From: Flavobacterium sp. W4I14
GTDB taxonomy: Bacteria; Bacteroidota; Bacteroidia; Sphingobacteriales; Sphingobacteriaceae
DNA: 64,000 bases
Assembly (NCBI GenBank): GCA_030817875.1
Contig: JAUSZU010000001.1
Coordinates: 1,054,001-1,118,000, forward strand
Reading direction: 5' to 3'
Shown here: positions 1-8,833 of the stretch, one piece after another
How positions within the stretch are numbered: position 1 is the stretch's first letter
Layout: each line of letters opens with the position of its first letter
Position numbers and translations under genes: made by a program
Notes under the pieces: model-generated
Database searches by the model: none
The model's input: only the letters and a program-made list of their open reading frames with translations
Told to the model about the DNA's origin: nothing

Positions 1-1
1 G

Positions 2-151
2 TTCGGGAAAATTACGGCTCCGATATCCGACCGCGTGGATTTCCAGCGGACCGATACCGCCCAGACCCCCTTGTCCCTTTTTCCTGTCATTGTACCCGTA
101 TTTGATCAGATCTACGCCGATCATATAGAAGCTACCGCAGTTAAAACTTAA
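2..151 (+). CDS. C-terminal end of a conjugation-module protein (TraA/ParA position), truncated by the window edge
   Basis: An open frame runs from the window edge to a TAA at 149-151 and supplies 49 residues ending ...IEATAVKT. The next gene starts at base 152 without any gap, so the two are probably translationally coupled. In Bacteroidota conjugative elements the gene just before the DUF3408-like protein is usually traA, a ParA-type ATPase. I see no diagnostic motif in this fragment, so the identity rests on position only. Confidence 0.4.
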   Translation, partial: FGKITAPISDRVDFQRTDTAQTPLSLFPVIVPVFDQIYADHIEATAVKT

Positions 152-517
152 ATGCAATTTATGAAAGCAGGAATCAAAACGTTGGCCGATGAACTCAGAA
201 AAAGCATCAGGCCACCTGAAATTATGCCTACAAATAAAGATCCCATTGAGCGTGATAAAAGTGCAGGCAAGGAGGGGAAAGGGATCAAAAAGGAACTGGA
301 CATTATCATCCTGATCAGAGAGTTTGACTGTTCCGGCAATAACCACATGCTGCATCCCAGACTGAACAACAGAACAGTACAGTTGCTCAATAGGCTAAAG
401 CTGGCTTCGGGCCTGGATATGAACCGGGTAATTGCTTTTGCCCTGCACCAGCTTTTTGAGCAGCATCCCGAAATTAAAAAGTTTATTAAGACATCATTAG
501 AAAATTTTGAACTATGA
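152..517 (+). CDS. DUF3408-like conjugal transfer protein (TraB/TraC position)
   Basis: A 121-residue soluble protein. The N-terminal half is charged and probably disordered. The C-terminal half (about residues 65-115) reads NNRTVQLLNRLKLASGLDMN followed by an amphipathic helix, which resembles the ribbon-helix-helix-like end of DUF3408 proteins found in Bacteroidota conjugative transposons. It begins one base after the preceding stop and overlaps the next ORF by four bases (ATGA at 514-517). Such proteins are thought to act in DNA processing or regulation of transfer; that role is inferred. Confidence 0.6.
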   Translation: MQFMKAGIKTLADELRKSIRPPEIMPTNKDPIERDKSAGKEGKGIKKELDIIILIREFDCSGNNHMLHPRLNNRTVQLLNRLKLASGLDMNRVIAFALHQLFEQHPEIKKFIKTSLENFEL

Positions 518-831
518 GCTGGATACAATTCCTGTCCTGGATGCTGTGCATCTATGCATTTTATTATTCAGGGCTTATCGCTTTCGATCTTTCCAGGAAC
601 AGAAAGCAGACCTATGCGGAAAACGAAAATGAGACCACAGTGGTTATTGATCTTCCCGAGCCTGAAAAGGTGTCGCTCAAAGAGATTGAAGATGAAGAGA
701 TTGATTATTTTCTGGATGATGGGGAACTGGAAGAGCCCCCGATCGTATTTTCCGGAGGGGTTTCCATCAAAGAACTGTTTGCCCTGGCCCGTTCAGAAAC
801 CATAGAGTACACTTCTTCGGTGTCGTTCTAG
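514..831 (+). CDS. Small single-pass membrane protein of the tra operon (TraD position)
   Basis: A 105-residue protein with one N-terminal membrane segment (about residues 4-24) followed by a strongly acidic cytoplasmic or periplasmic tail rich in Glu and Asp. It overlaps its upstream neighbour by ATGA and the next gene starts two bases after its stop. Position between the DUF3408-like protein and the TraE-type pilins matches TraD-like ORFs of Bacteroidota ICEs. No function can be assigned from motifs. Confidence 0.6.
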   Translation: MSWIQFLSWMLCIYAFYYSGLIAFDLSRNRKQTYAENENETTVVIDLPEPEKVSLKEIEDEEIDYFLDDGELEEPPIVFSGGVSIKELFALARSETIEYTSSVSF

Positions 832-833
832 CG

Positions 834-1130
834 ATGAAAGTAAGATGTTTGATGTTCATGGTCATCTGTGTGCTGACCTGGACTGTGGCTGGCGCACAAC
901 CCGGAATTGCGGAAATGCAACAGGCTCGAAGTTTTATCAGGGAATCATTTTTTTCCATGAGGGACCTGTCACTTGTATTGGCTGCACTCATTTCGATTAT
1001 TGGCGCAGTCCATGTGTACCATAAGATGCAGATGGGGAAAGATGTGAGTGCCGATATCCCGGCATGGTTCTTTTCAGCACTTTTTATCATTGTCATCCAT
1101 ATTGTACTGGTGCACGTCTTCGGGCTCTGA
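834..1130 (+). CDS. TraE-like (DUF4134-type) pilin paralogue
   Basis: A 98-residue protein with a signal peptide (cleavage near AGAQ, residue 20-22) and two hydrophobic segments separated by a short polar loop (VYHKMQMGKDVSA). The layout and the C-terminal FGL match the next gene, a clear TraE/DUF4134 protein, and this one reads as a divergent second copy. DUF4134 proteins resemble VirB2 pilin subunits. A short weak hairpin (ACCGC/GCGGT, about 1144-1158, followed by seven T) separates the two genes and might trim the transcript. Confidence 0.65.
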   Translation: MKVRCLMFMVICVLTWTVAGAQPGIAEMQQARSFIRESFFSMRDLSLVLAALISIIGAVHVYHKMQMGKDVSADIPAWFFSALFIIVIHIVLVHVFGL

Positions 1131-1196
1131 GTCAAAGTTTCCTGACCGCCGTAAGCGGTTTTTTTATTTCATAACCATTCAATAAATCCCAATCAA

Positions 1197-1505
1197 ATGA
1201 AAAAAATCAAAAATTTAAGATTCATTATTTTTTTATACCTGTGCACGATCAATGGATACGTTATGGCACAGAGTGGAGTAAACGGCCTGAACACGGCTAC
1301 CAGCACACTTAAAACTTATGTAGATCCGGCAACCAACATTGCCCTGGTAATCGGTGGGCTGGTCGGCATTGTAGGTGGGATCCGCGTATATTCCAAATGG
1401 AACAGCGGAGATCAGGACATTAATAAGGAGCTAATGGGCTGGGGAGGCTCCTGTCTTTTTCTGGTTCTTTCATCCCTTATCGTTAAAGCTTTTTTTGGCC
1501 TGTAA
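1197..1505 (+). CDS. traE: Conjugative transposon protein TraE (DUF4134, VirB2-like pilin)
   Basis: A 102-residue protein with a signal peptide ending about MAQSG (residue 23-26), then two membrane segments: VDPATNIALVIGGLVGIVGG and a C-terminal GSCLFLVLSSLIV. A conserved polar loop, RVYSKWNSGDQDINKE, lies between them. This is the family pattern of DUF4134/TraE, proposed to be the pilin-like subunit of the Bacteroidota transfer apparatus. The TraF gene begins two bases downstream. Confidence 0.85.
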   Translation: MKKIKNLRFIIFLYLCTINGYVMAQSGVNGLNTATSTLKTYVDPATNIALVIGGLVGIVGGIRVYSKWNSGDQDINKELMGWGGSCLFLVLSSLIVKAFFGL

Positions 1506-1507
1506 AA

Positions 1508-1816
1508 GTGGAAAGGCTTTTTCCCGTTTACAGGGGCCTACAGCGGCCATTGACCTATAAAGGTTTTAAGGGACGATTTATTTATTGGGGCGTGGGTATC
1601 CTGCTGCTCTCGCTGGTTATCGGTGCGCTGACCATGGCGCTCATCAATATGTATGTAGGAGCGATCATTATGCTCTCGCTGGTCATCGGCGGCTTTTTTT
1701 ACATCGGGATCTGCCAGAAAAAGGGACTTCACAACAAGACGCGTTCTGTTGGGATCTATCTCCAGACCAACCATCTTTCAAAAATCAATCTTTATGGTAA
1801 GACAAAAAGAATTTAG
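1508..1816 (+). CDS. traF: Conjugative transposon protein TraF (DUF4133, VirB3-like)
   Basis: A 102-residue inner-membrane protein with GTG start two bases after traE. Residues 5-22 (PVYRGLQRPLTYKGFKGRF) are the family signature preceding two closely spaced membrane helices (about 26-45 and 50-68). DUF4133 proteins occupy the VirB3 position and are thought to work with the VirB4-type ATPase encoded next. Its 3' end overlaps the likely start of traG by 23 bases. Confidence 0.85.
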   Translation: MERLFPVYRGLQRPLTYKGFKGRFIYWGVGILLLSLVIGALTMALINMYVGAIIMLSLVIGGFFYIGICQKKGLHNKTRSVGIYLQTNHLSKINLYGKTKRI

Positions 1817-4259
1817 GGTACCCTATTTGGGGATCGATATCGGTGCTGAACTGGATATTTTATACGGACTCAATGGAGAATTCTCCGTGCTGATCGATAT
1901 TACAAACCCAGTGCTCAGGTTTGGCGGAGATACCGTGGCCTATGATAATTTTCATGAGCTATTTGCAAACCTGGCCAGGGTCATTGGAGAAGGCCATGTT
2001 ATCCAGAAGCAGGATATTATTTATAAGGCTGATTATCATTATCAGATGGCCGATGAGTATCTGCAGGACAGTTATAATAGACATTTTGAAGGAAGGCAAT
2101 ACGTAAAACTTCAGACGGTACTGACCATTACCAGGCAGGTAAAAAAAGGGGCATTTTTTGTTCACGATAAAAAGTCGCTTGCTGAGTTTAAAATTACAGT
2201 TGCCAAGGTTATAGGTATGCTTAACAGTTCCGGAATGAAGCCCAGGGCGATGAGGGACAGGGAGATCAACATGTTTATTATGAAGATCATGGCGATGCAG
2301 TTCGGGGAAGAAAGTATTTCACTGGACAATTATCATCCCACCGATACCGAGGTAAATATCGGAGCACATTCTTTCCGTTCTGTGCCTTTAATCAATATTG
2401 ATCAGGTCGATCTGCCTGCCCTGCTTCCGACATCGGTAAAGCTATCGGAAAAAGAAAGTCTTAAGGGATTTCCTACTGACGTTCTTTCGTTTCTTTTTAA
2501 AGTACCGAACTGTTCCTCCATTGTGTATAATCAGATTCTCGAAATACCTTCGCAGACCATGACGGTCAGGCAGATGGAACTTAAGCGGAAACGGCATAGT
2601 GGAATACCCGATCCTGCAAACAATCTGTGTGTGGAGGATATTTCTTTATTACTGGATGAAGTGGCGAGGGATGGCAGGTTACTGATAAACGCGCATTTTA
2701 ATATCATTGTATGTGCAGAAAAGTCATTGCTCAACACGGCTTATAACTATATTGAAAGCGCGCTGTTCAGGACCGGGATTATCCCTAGCAGGAATGCCTA
2801 CAACCAACTGGAATTATTCAGGACGGCACTACCCGGCAATGCTGCTGAACTCAGGAAGTATGACTGGTTTCTGACCACTGCCGAAGCCGCTATATGTCTT
2901 TTACTAAAAGAAAGCCTCCCAAAAGATGAGCAATCAGGATTTCTCGTCCGTTTTACTGACAGGTCCGGAATCCCGATCGCAATTGATCTTGCGGATCTGC
3001 CGATGTCTTCTGGAAGGATCACAAACCGGAATAAATTTGTTCTTGGTCCGTCTGGTACCGGTAAGTCTTTTTTTATGAATTCCCTGATCGAACAGTATCT
3101 GCTATATAATATGGATACCGTGATCATTGATACAGGTCATTCCTACTCAGGACTGTGCCAGTATGCCGGCGGTAGGTATATCACCTATAGCGATAACAGT
3201 CCCATAACGATGAACCCATTTGCCATTAGTGAGGAGGAGTACAATATTGAGAAAAAGGAATTTATCCTGGTGTTGATTCTCGTCTGTTTAAAAGGGCCGG
3301 AAGGTGATGCCAGCCAGCTGGAAAGGGATGTGATCTCTGAAGTGATTACTTCTTACTATGCAAAATGGTTTTCTATGGGAGAATCCTCAGGGATCAAAAA
3401 ACTCAAGTTTGATTCTTTCTATACTTATGCAATTGAAAAAATCCCGCTGATCATGAAGGAGAATGCTGTTCCTTTTGATTTTGAAGGCTTCCGTTTTATC
3501 ATGCGGAAATTCTGCACGGGTGGAGAATTCGGTGCCATACTTAATGAAGATGCAGACAAATCCCTGTTGAATGAACGGCTGGTCATATTTGAAATTGACA
3601 GTATCAAGGAGCATGCCTTGCTTTTCGCGATCGTCACGCTGAATATAATGGACATCTTCATCCAGAAAATGCGCTATAGGAATTTTCTGCGGAAATCACT
3701 GGTAATCGAGGAAGCGTGGAAAGCGATTTCATCACCCCTAATGGTAGGTTTCCTGGTATATGTCGATAAAACGGTCAGAAAATTCTGGGGCGAATTGATA
3801 CTGGTGACCCAGGATCTCGCGGATGTGGTAGGCAATGCAGTGGTAAAAGATACCATTATAAGCAGTTCTGATACTGTAATACTGCTTGATCAGGCCAAAT
3901 TCCGGGACAATTACAATGAAATAGCGGCGATGCTATCTATTTCAAAAACTGAAAGGAACAAGATTTTCAGTACCAATCAACTGGATAACCGCGAAGGCAG
4001 GAGTCCCTTTAAGGAAGTGTATATCAGAAGGGGAGACGTTGGAGAGGTCTATGGTGTTGAGGTTTCCCTTCAGCAGTACCTGACTTATACCACGGAAAAA
4101 CCCGAGAAGCTGGCTGTGCAAAATTATCTGGCAAAGGCTGGTTCTTACCCTAAGGCGCTCGAAGCCTTCATTGATGATCTTAAAAGTTCCGGACTTTTCC
4201 TTGGTGATTTCGTTAAACAGGTCAATTCGGTTGATCCTGGATCATTAAAAAACGCTTAA
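1794..4259 (+). CDS. traG: TraG family conjugation ATPase (VirB4-like)
   Basis: The cytoplasmic motor ATPase of the type IV secretion system, 821 residues from ATG 1794 (MVRQKEF). An ORF from 1749 exists but would run 68 bases into traF. The N-terminal domain (about 1-400) is the CagE/TrbE/VirB4 region. The C-terminal ATPase has Walker A GPSGTGKS at residues 418-425 and Walker B LVIEEAW at 636-642, and a VILLDQ segment near the end. Length fits the family (about 800-850). It lies between TraF and a block of secreted tra proteins, the normal order. Confidence 0.93.
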   Translation: MVRQKEFRVPYLGIDIGAELDILYGLNGEFSVLIDITNPVLRFGGDTVAYDNFHELFANLARVIGEGHVIQKQDIIYKADYHYQMADEYLQDSYNRHFEGRQYVKLQTVLTITRQVKKGAFFVHDKKSLAEFKITVAKVIGMLNSSGMKPRAMRDREINMFIMKIMAMQFGEESISLDNYHPTDTEVNIGAHSFRSVPLINIDQVDLPALLPTSVKLSEKESLKGFPTDVLSFLFKVPNCSSIVYNQILEIPSQTMTVRQMELKRKRHSGIPDPANNLCVEDISLLLDEVARDGRLLINAHFNIIVCAEKSLLNTAYNYIESALFRTGIIPSRNAYNQLELFRTALPGNAAELRKYDWFLTTAEAAICLLLKESLPKDEQSGFLVRFTDRSGIPIAIDLADLPMSSGRITNRNKFVLGPSGTGKSFFMNSLIEQYLLYNMDTVIIDTGHSYSGLCQYAGGRYITYSDNSPITMNPFAISEEEYNIEKKEFILVLILVCLKGPEGDASQLERDVISEVITSYYAKWFSMGESSGIKKLKFDSFYTYAIEKIPLIMKENAVPFDFEGFRFIMRKFCTGGEFGAILNEDADKSLLNERLVIFEIDSIKEHALLFAIVTLNIMDIFIQKMRYRNFLRKSLVIEEAWKAISSPLMVGFLVYVDKTVRKFWGELILVTQDLADVVGNAVVKDTIISSSDTVILLDQAKFRDNYNEIAAMLSISKTERNKIFSTNQLDNREGRSPFKEVYIRRGDVGEVYGVEVSLQQYLTYTTEKPEKLAVQNYLAKAGSYPKALEAFIDDLKSSGLFLGDFVKQVNSVDPGSLKNA

Positions 4260-4272
4260 AAAACTTAAAATC

Positions 4273-4935
4273 ATGAAAGTATTTCTAATTATTATTTGTG
4301 CTTTTTTATGCCGGAGCATAAAAGCACAGACCCTTTATGTGGATCCGGTTACTTCAGCCGCAATTGCAGGGCACTCGGGTGTAATCAACCGGCAGATGGA
4401 CCGTACAAATGATAACCTAAGCCTGATCTCAAGGGGACAGCTATTGGTAACAGGCCAGCTTGTCGTAGTTAACGATATGCAGGACAGGATCTACAGGGGA
4501 CTGACCGAGGTATCGGCAATTCTCAACAACCTGATGTCTGTTAAGGAGATTACCGATATCGGGCTTGATATTGTTTCCGATGTAGAAAAGGCAGTGGAAC
4601 TTGGAAAAGCTAATCCTGTACTATTGCTCTTTGCTGAGCAGAATGCCCGGGAGTTTAGGTCTAGGGCGGTCAGGCTCGGCTCTGAGGTTGGCGCCTTCGT
4701 GCTTAAAGGTGGACGAGATAACTTGATGGATGCTGGGGAACGCTCGAAATTGCTGAATCATATTGCATCTGAAATGCGTATCCTCAGGGGGACTTCTTAT
4801 GGGATGCACCGGGCAATGTACTGGGCAAAGATGCGGGGGATATTCGCAGCGCTAAATCCCTGGTCTGATTGGGTAAATATGGATGTGCGCATCGCAAACG
4901 ACATTTTATCAGGGGCTAAATACTTAAAGAAATGA
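4273..4935 (+). CDS. Secreted conjugation protein, first of three tandem paralogues
   Basis: A 220-residue protein with a signal peptide (cleavage near IKAQ, residue 18-19). The C-terminal half carries LLLFAEQNAREF, AYWAK-type motif AMYWAKMRG, and ends NPWSDWVNMDVRIANDIL...AKYLKK. The next two genes have the same length, signal peptide and ending. Overlap with the next gene is ATGA (4932-4935). In CTnDOT-type modules this position is held by TraI (DUF4141); a VirB5-like role is possible but I cannot assign one from the sequence. Confidence 0.7.
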   Translation: MKVFLIIICAFLCRSIKAQTLYVDPVTSAAIAGHSGVINRQMDRTNDNLSLISRGQLLVTGQLVVVNDMQDRIYRGLTEVSAILNNLMSVKEITDIGLDIVSDVEKAVELGKANPVLLLFAEQNAREFRSRAVRLGSEVGAFVLKGGRDNLMDAGERSKLLNHIASEMRILRGTSYGMHRAMYWAKMRGIFAALNPWSDWVNMDVRIANDILSGAKYLKK

Positions 4936-5597
4936 AGGCGCTGGTTATGCTTTTGATTTTTTCTCTGTGTGTTCACATAGTAAAATCGCAGCAAAAAGCA
5001 CTCAATATTCCGGCAATCCATCAGCTCGTTTCGGATTCCAAAAGTGAGCATGAGCGGCAATCAAGGGCAAGGGATGCACAGGTGATCAATACGGTAAATG
5101 AACAGGCGAACAGGACCCTTCTGGCAAAGCTTAAGAATCGTTACCGGGAACTACAGTCACGGTTTAATATTATCGGTACCGCAATCGATGTGCTTAATAT
5201 CGGAACTCAGGCAGCGCCTATGGTCAGTCAGATCGTCCGGGATCAATATCGGTTATATGAACTTGCCGGGAAAAATCCTTATCTGTTGCCTTTGGTATTC
5301 CAGAGTGAGATTGACCTGCTGGAGCAATCGCGTGACCTGCTTTATTACCTGACAGGGCTTACAGCCAGTATTGGTGCGGTAAACCAGATGAAATCTTCGG
5401 ACAGGAGAATATTGTTTGACCATGTGCTCAACGAACTGTCCGTTTTGAGGAATCTTGCAGCCGCAATGGTCCGAAGCCTTGAATATGAAAGCCTTTCGGC
5501 TATGATAAAAAATGCCAATCCATTTTCGCAGTATATAAATATGGACCGGGCAATCGTAAAGGATATTCTTGAAAACGCCAAATACCTGAAAAAATGA
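4932..5597 (+). CDS. Secreted conjugation protein, second tandem paralogue (most divergent)
   Basis: A 221-residue protein with a signal peptide (cleavage near VKSQ, residue 19-20). It keeps the NP-x-LLPL segment and the terminal NPFSQYINMDRAIVKDILEN...KYLKK shared with both neighbours, but replaces the AMYWAK motif by MVRSLEYESLSAMIKNA. A coiled-coil-prone stretch lies at about 35-80. It starts inside the stop of the preceding gene and overlaps the next by ATGA (5594-5597), so the three are probably made in fixed proportion. Confidence 0.7.
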   Translation: MKALVMLLIFSLCVHIVKSQQKALNIPAIHQLVSDSKSEHERQSRARDAQVINTVNEQANRTLLAKLKNRYRELQSRFNIIGTAIDVLNIGTQAAPMVSQIVRDQYRLYELAGKNPYLLPLVFQSEIDLLEQSRDLLYYLTGLTASIGAVNQMKSSDRRILFDHVLNELSVLRNLAAAMVRSLEYESLSAMIKNANPFSQYINMDRAIVKDILENAKYLKK

Positions 5598-6259
5598 AAC
5601 TGATATTTTATGCAATGATTTTTTTCATGAGCCCTTTCGTGCTCTTGGCGCAGCGTGTGGTCTTTGATGCAAGGCATCTCGCCACGGTCAATGAAAATGC
5701 AGTTGTGAGGAATGCTGCTGAGATCAGCCATAACGAACTGCTCAGCAAGATTAACAAATCACTGGACAACATCAATATTAATACTTCCAGAATCGTTCTG
5801 GCCCAGAGCATGATCTATTCCTCCCTGTCCAATGTAAATGCAGCCTTAAAGAATGGCCTGGCACTACGAGATATGTATGCGGTGTGCGAAGAGATTATCG
5901 GTTATGGCAGGGAAATGGGCAAGCTCGGTGTTAATGAACCATACCTCTTGCTTTTCAGTGAGGAGATCATCAGGGACATTACAAAACGGAGCGCAAAGAT
6001 GATGAACGAGATTTCTGGCTTTGTGCTCAAAGAGGGACAGGATATCCTGATGGACTATAATAGTAGGGATGAATTGATTGCAGGGATCAGGGTAGATCTG
6101 CAAATCATAAGAGGACTCGCTTATGGCGCATGGAAAGCAATGTATTGGGCAAAGGTGAGGGGAGTGATCAGCATGCTCAACCCATTTCAGGGATTTATCA
6201 ACCGTGATTTACAGATCGTATCTGAAATCCTTACCAAAACCAGGTATTTAAAAAAATAA
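5594..6259 (+). CDS. Secreted conjugation protein, third tandem paralogue
   Basis: A 221-residue protein with a signal peptide (cleavage near LLAQ, residue 19-20). It is closest to the first copy: both have LLLF(A/S)E, GFVLK-G-D-LMD and KAMYWAKVRG, and both end in NP-x-x-x-(F/W)(I/V)N-x-D. The predicted fold is mostly helical and periplasmic. The equal length of all three copies argues for duplication followed by specialisation rather than decay. Confidence 0.7.
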   Translation: MKLIFYAMIFFMSPFVLLAQRVVFDARHLATVNENAVVRNAAEISHNELLSKINKSLDNININTSRIVLAQSMIYSSLSNVNAALKNGLALRDMYAVCEEIIGYGREMGKLGVNEPYLLLFSEEIIRDITKRSAKMMNEISGFVLKEGQDILMDYNSRDELIAGIRVDLQIIRGLAYGAWKAMYWAKVRGVISMLNPFQGFINRDLQIVSEILTKTRYLKK

Positions 6260-6269
6260 TTTAAAGCTT

Positions 6270-7043
6270 ATGAAAAATTTATTTACGGTCTTACTGCTGT
6301 GTACAGTTATAACAGCTAAGGCACAGAAACAGATCCGGGATGAAAGTATTGTCAACCAGCAGGAACGCATGGTATTCAAACAATGGGACAGAAAAAAGTT
6401 TACCCCCACTTCCGGATTTCTGGGGCTTAACCCATATTACTGGCTTACCTGGGGGCTTCATCCCAACTATCCCAAAACTGATCTGCGTCCATTGGCCCCA
6501 GGAGGGGTTCAGAACCTGCGTCTCGCATCGGTAACGGGTATGCAGCAAACGGATAAGAATTATGAACTCCAGTCCGATACACTAGCGCAGACTTCTCTAT
6601 TACAGATTGCGGGAATGTCCGGAATGCTTTCTGCTACAGATCCCTTATGGATACTATATTATTCCCGGCAGCTTAAAGGGATAACAGATTTTGATCCCGG
6701 TGAAGTACTGGCATCTGTTCCACAAGTTGCAAGGGCGCAAATTATTGCCCATGGCAGTCTGGACTGGTACAAGCGGAAGGTAGCTATCCTTTCTGAAAGA
6801 CTGGAAGCGGCCCGGACAACAACACTGGATAGGGGAGCAAGGATTTTATCCTATCATAGGCTGCTTGCTGAATACCGCAAAATATCAGCAATATGGACCG
6901 ATAAGGTAATTGCGGCAGCTCGTGAACCTGCAAGGATAAAGGTAAGGCAGGAGCTGAACAGTCAGGAAGTAAAGATAGATGGCTGGACACCGGAATCAGA
7001 CGTGCGGACAGCGAAAGAGATCCTTAGTAAAAGAAAGTATTAA
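6270..7043 (+). CDS. Conserved secreted tra-operon protein (possibly DUF5045)
   Basis: A 257-residue protein with a signal peptide (cleavage near AKAQ, residue 18-19). Distinctive segments are LNPYYWLTWGLHPNYPKTDL and RPLAP (about 52-77); the C-terminal half is helical. I recall similar proteins between TraI and TraJ in Bacteroidota ICEs, annotated DUF5045, but the family name is from memory. It lies 10 bases after the third paralogue and 12 before traJ, clearly in the same operon. Function unknown. Confidence 0.6.
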   Translation: MKNLFTVLLLCTVITAKAQKQIRDESIVNQQERMVFKQWDRKKFTPTSGFLGLNPYYWLTWGLHPNYPKTDLRPLAPGGVQNLRLASVTGMQQTDKNYELQSDTLAQTSLLQIAGMSGMLSATDPLWILYYSRQLKGITDFDPGEVLASVPQVARAQIIAHGSLDWYKRKVAILSERLEAARTTTLDRGARILSYHRLLAEYRKISAIWTDKVIAAAREPARIKVRQELNSQEVKIDGWTPESDVRTAKEILSKRKY

Positions 7044-7055
7044 ACCAACAAAGAA

Positions 7056-8201
7056 ATGAAAAAGATGTTATTGTTGGGCATGGTCATGCTCACAAGTAGG
7101 CTTGCATTTGGGCAGACCACCGATTACCGCAGGTCCTTTGAATTTTTGCAGGGCGACGGAATATATGAAGAAGGGGTAATGTTTATCCTAAAGGGATTGA
7201 AGGAATCGATATGGTCACATTTTGATATGTTCATTGTGGATGCCAAGGCTTTGGCGGCGATTTTCATGATCATCTTTTTTGCGATCAAATCCTATGAAAT
7301 GATAGCAGGGGATAAAAAACTCGAAATCATGCCACTGCTGAGGCCTTTTGGCCTGGTTATGATCATACTTTGGTGGAACGGATTTGTGAGGATGGTTGCT
7401 TTTCCAACCAACCTTGTGGCAGCCCGTACCGAAACGATGTTCAATAGTGAGCAGGCCGAGGTCAATACGCTCAGGCTGATCCGCGCCGATTATATGCAGA
7501 AGGTCGCCAATTCGCTATACAGTTTTCAGGCTGAGACCGAAATGGCGGAGAAGGAGTCTGATACTTGGATGGGCAGGGCGTGGGATTCTGTGACCAGCAC
7601 GGTAAAAGAAGGAATGTCGACTGTGGTCAGTCCTGTGATAGAACTGAAGAACCGCCTTAAGATCGGTATGCAGCTGCTACTTACCCAATTACTTGAACTG
7701 TTGGGGATCTGGATATTGAGACTATCAACCTATGTGATATTTATGATCCAGATTATTTATTCAACAATACTGATCATTTTGGGGCCTTTTGCCGTCGCTG
7801 TAAGTATACTTCCAGCTTTCCGCGATTCCTTAAGTACCTGGATAGCAAGATTTGTCTCGGTCAACCTTTATTTAGGGATCGCATACCTGATCATGTATTT
7901 GGTAGCGCTGTTACAAAAATATGCCATGACCACGGAGATCAGTAGGTATAAGGAGCTTATCGGAGAAAATGGAACGGCTGCCAATCTGGAAAAAATGGCC
8001 TGGTTTGCGGGCAACGGTATCCTATCATTTGGAACGGTAATCGTGAGTTTTCTAATAGGTGCCATCTGTATGTTCACTGTGCCGAGTATTTCGACCTGGA
8101 TTATTTCGACTTCTGGTATCAGTTCTGCAGCCTCTAATTTTGGCCGTGGTTCACAGACAATTGTTGGCATCGCCAAAAAGACTACCGGTAAATTCTTTTA
8201 A
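7056..8201 (+). CDS. traJ: Conjugative transposon protein TraJ (VirB6-like membrane channel)
   Basis: A 381-residue polytopic inner-membrane protein with a signal-like first segment (ending LAFGQ). Further hydrophobic segments lie near 65-85, 100-115, 205-260 and 275-300, and a long one near 330-355. A polar, Glu-rich periplasmic stretch (about 125-190) separates the halves. The central LLGIWILRLSTYVIFMIQII and the GPFAVAVSILPAF motif are typical of TraJ. VirB6-like proteins form part of the inner-membrane channel. It sits directly before traK. Confidence 0.9.
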   Translation: MKKMLLLGMVMLTSRLAFGQTTDYRRSFEFLQGDGIYEEGVMFILKGLKESIWSHFDMFIVDAKALAAIFMIIFFAIKSYEMIAGDKKLEIMPLLRPFGLVMIILWWNGFVRMVAFPTNLVAARTETMFNSEQAEVNTLRLIRADYMQKVANSLYSFQAETEMAEKESDTWMGRAWDSVTSTVKEGMSTVVSPVIELKNRLKIGMQLLLTQLLELLGIWILRLSTYVIFMIQIIYSTILIILGPFAVAVSILPAFRDSLSTWIARFVSVNLYLGIAYLIMYLVALLQKYAMTTEISRYKELIGENGTAANLEKMAWFAGNGILSFGTVIVSFLIGAICMFTVPSISTWIISTSGISSAASNFGRGSQTIVGIAKKTTGKFF

Positions 8202-8218
8202 ACCTTAATCCAATCAAC

Positions 8219-8833
8219 ATGATCATCAAAAATATTGAGTCCAAGATCCGTTTGGCCACACTGGTTTCCATGGGGAGTTTGTTATGTGCTTTTCTGATCT
8301 GTTTATCTGTAGGTTTTTTTGCCTATAAGCAGGTCGAGATTGCGAGAAAGAGTATCTACATTTTTGAAAACAATGTACCGGTACTGGCCAGACAGACCGA
8401 TGAACAGCTGATCCGGCCTGCGGTTTACCGCGGACATGTGGAGCTGTTCCATTCACTTTTCTTTTCCCTTACCCCGGATGACAGGTATATCGATTATCAG
8501 ATGAAAAAAGCGATGTACCTGATCGATGAGTCAGGGATGCAGCAATACCTGAACCTAAAGGAAAAAGGATATTTCAGTTCTATACTTTCCAGCAGTTCGG
8601 TGCTGACCCTTCAAACTGATTCGATCTACATCGATGTCAAAAAGAAATACTTCCGCTATTATGGAAAGCAACGGATTGAGCGCAGAAGCTCTATTGTTAC
8701 CCGTTCAATGATTACAGAAGGTTACTTAAGGGATATCCCAAAAAGTGACAACAACTTATACGGGGTGCTGATTCTTTCCTGGAAAACCCTTGAAAATAAA
8801 GATATCGAAAATGTTCAGAAAAATCCGATCTAA
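8219..8833 (+). CDS. traK: Conjugative transposon protein TraK (VirB8-like)
   Basis: A 204-residue bitopic protein: short cytoplasmic N-terminus, one membrane helix (about 15-38) and a periplasmic domain. The motif RPAVYRGHVELFHSLFFSLTPD is diagnostic of TraK. The C-terminal part RYYGKQRIERRSSIVTRSMI is the family's conserved strand region. VirB8-like proteins nucleate assembly of the core complex. Its 3' end overlaps the next gene by 23 bases. Confidence 0.9.
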   Translation: MIIKNIESKIRLATLVSMGSLLCAFLICLSVGFFAYKQVEIARKSIYIFENNVPVLARQTDEQLIRPAVYRGHVELFHSLFFSLTPDDRYIDYQMKKAMYLIDESGMQQYLNLKEKGYFSSILSSSSVLTLQTDSIYIDVKKKYFRYYGKQRIERRSSIVTRSMITEGYLRDIPKSDNNLYGVLILSWKTLENKDIENVQKNPI

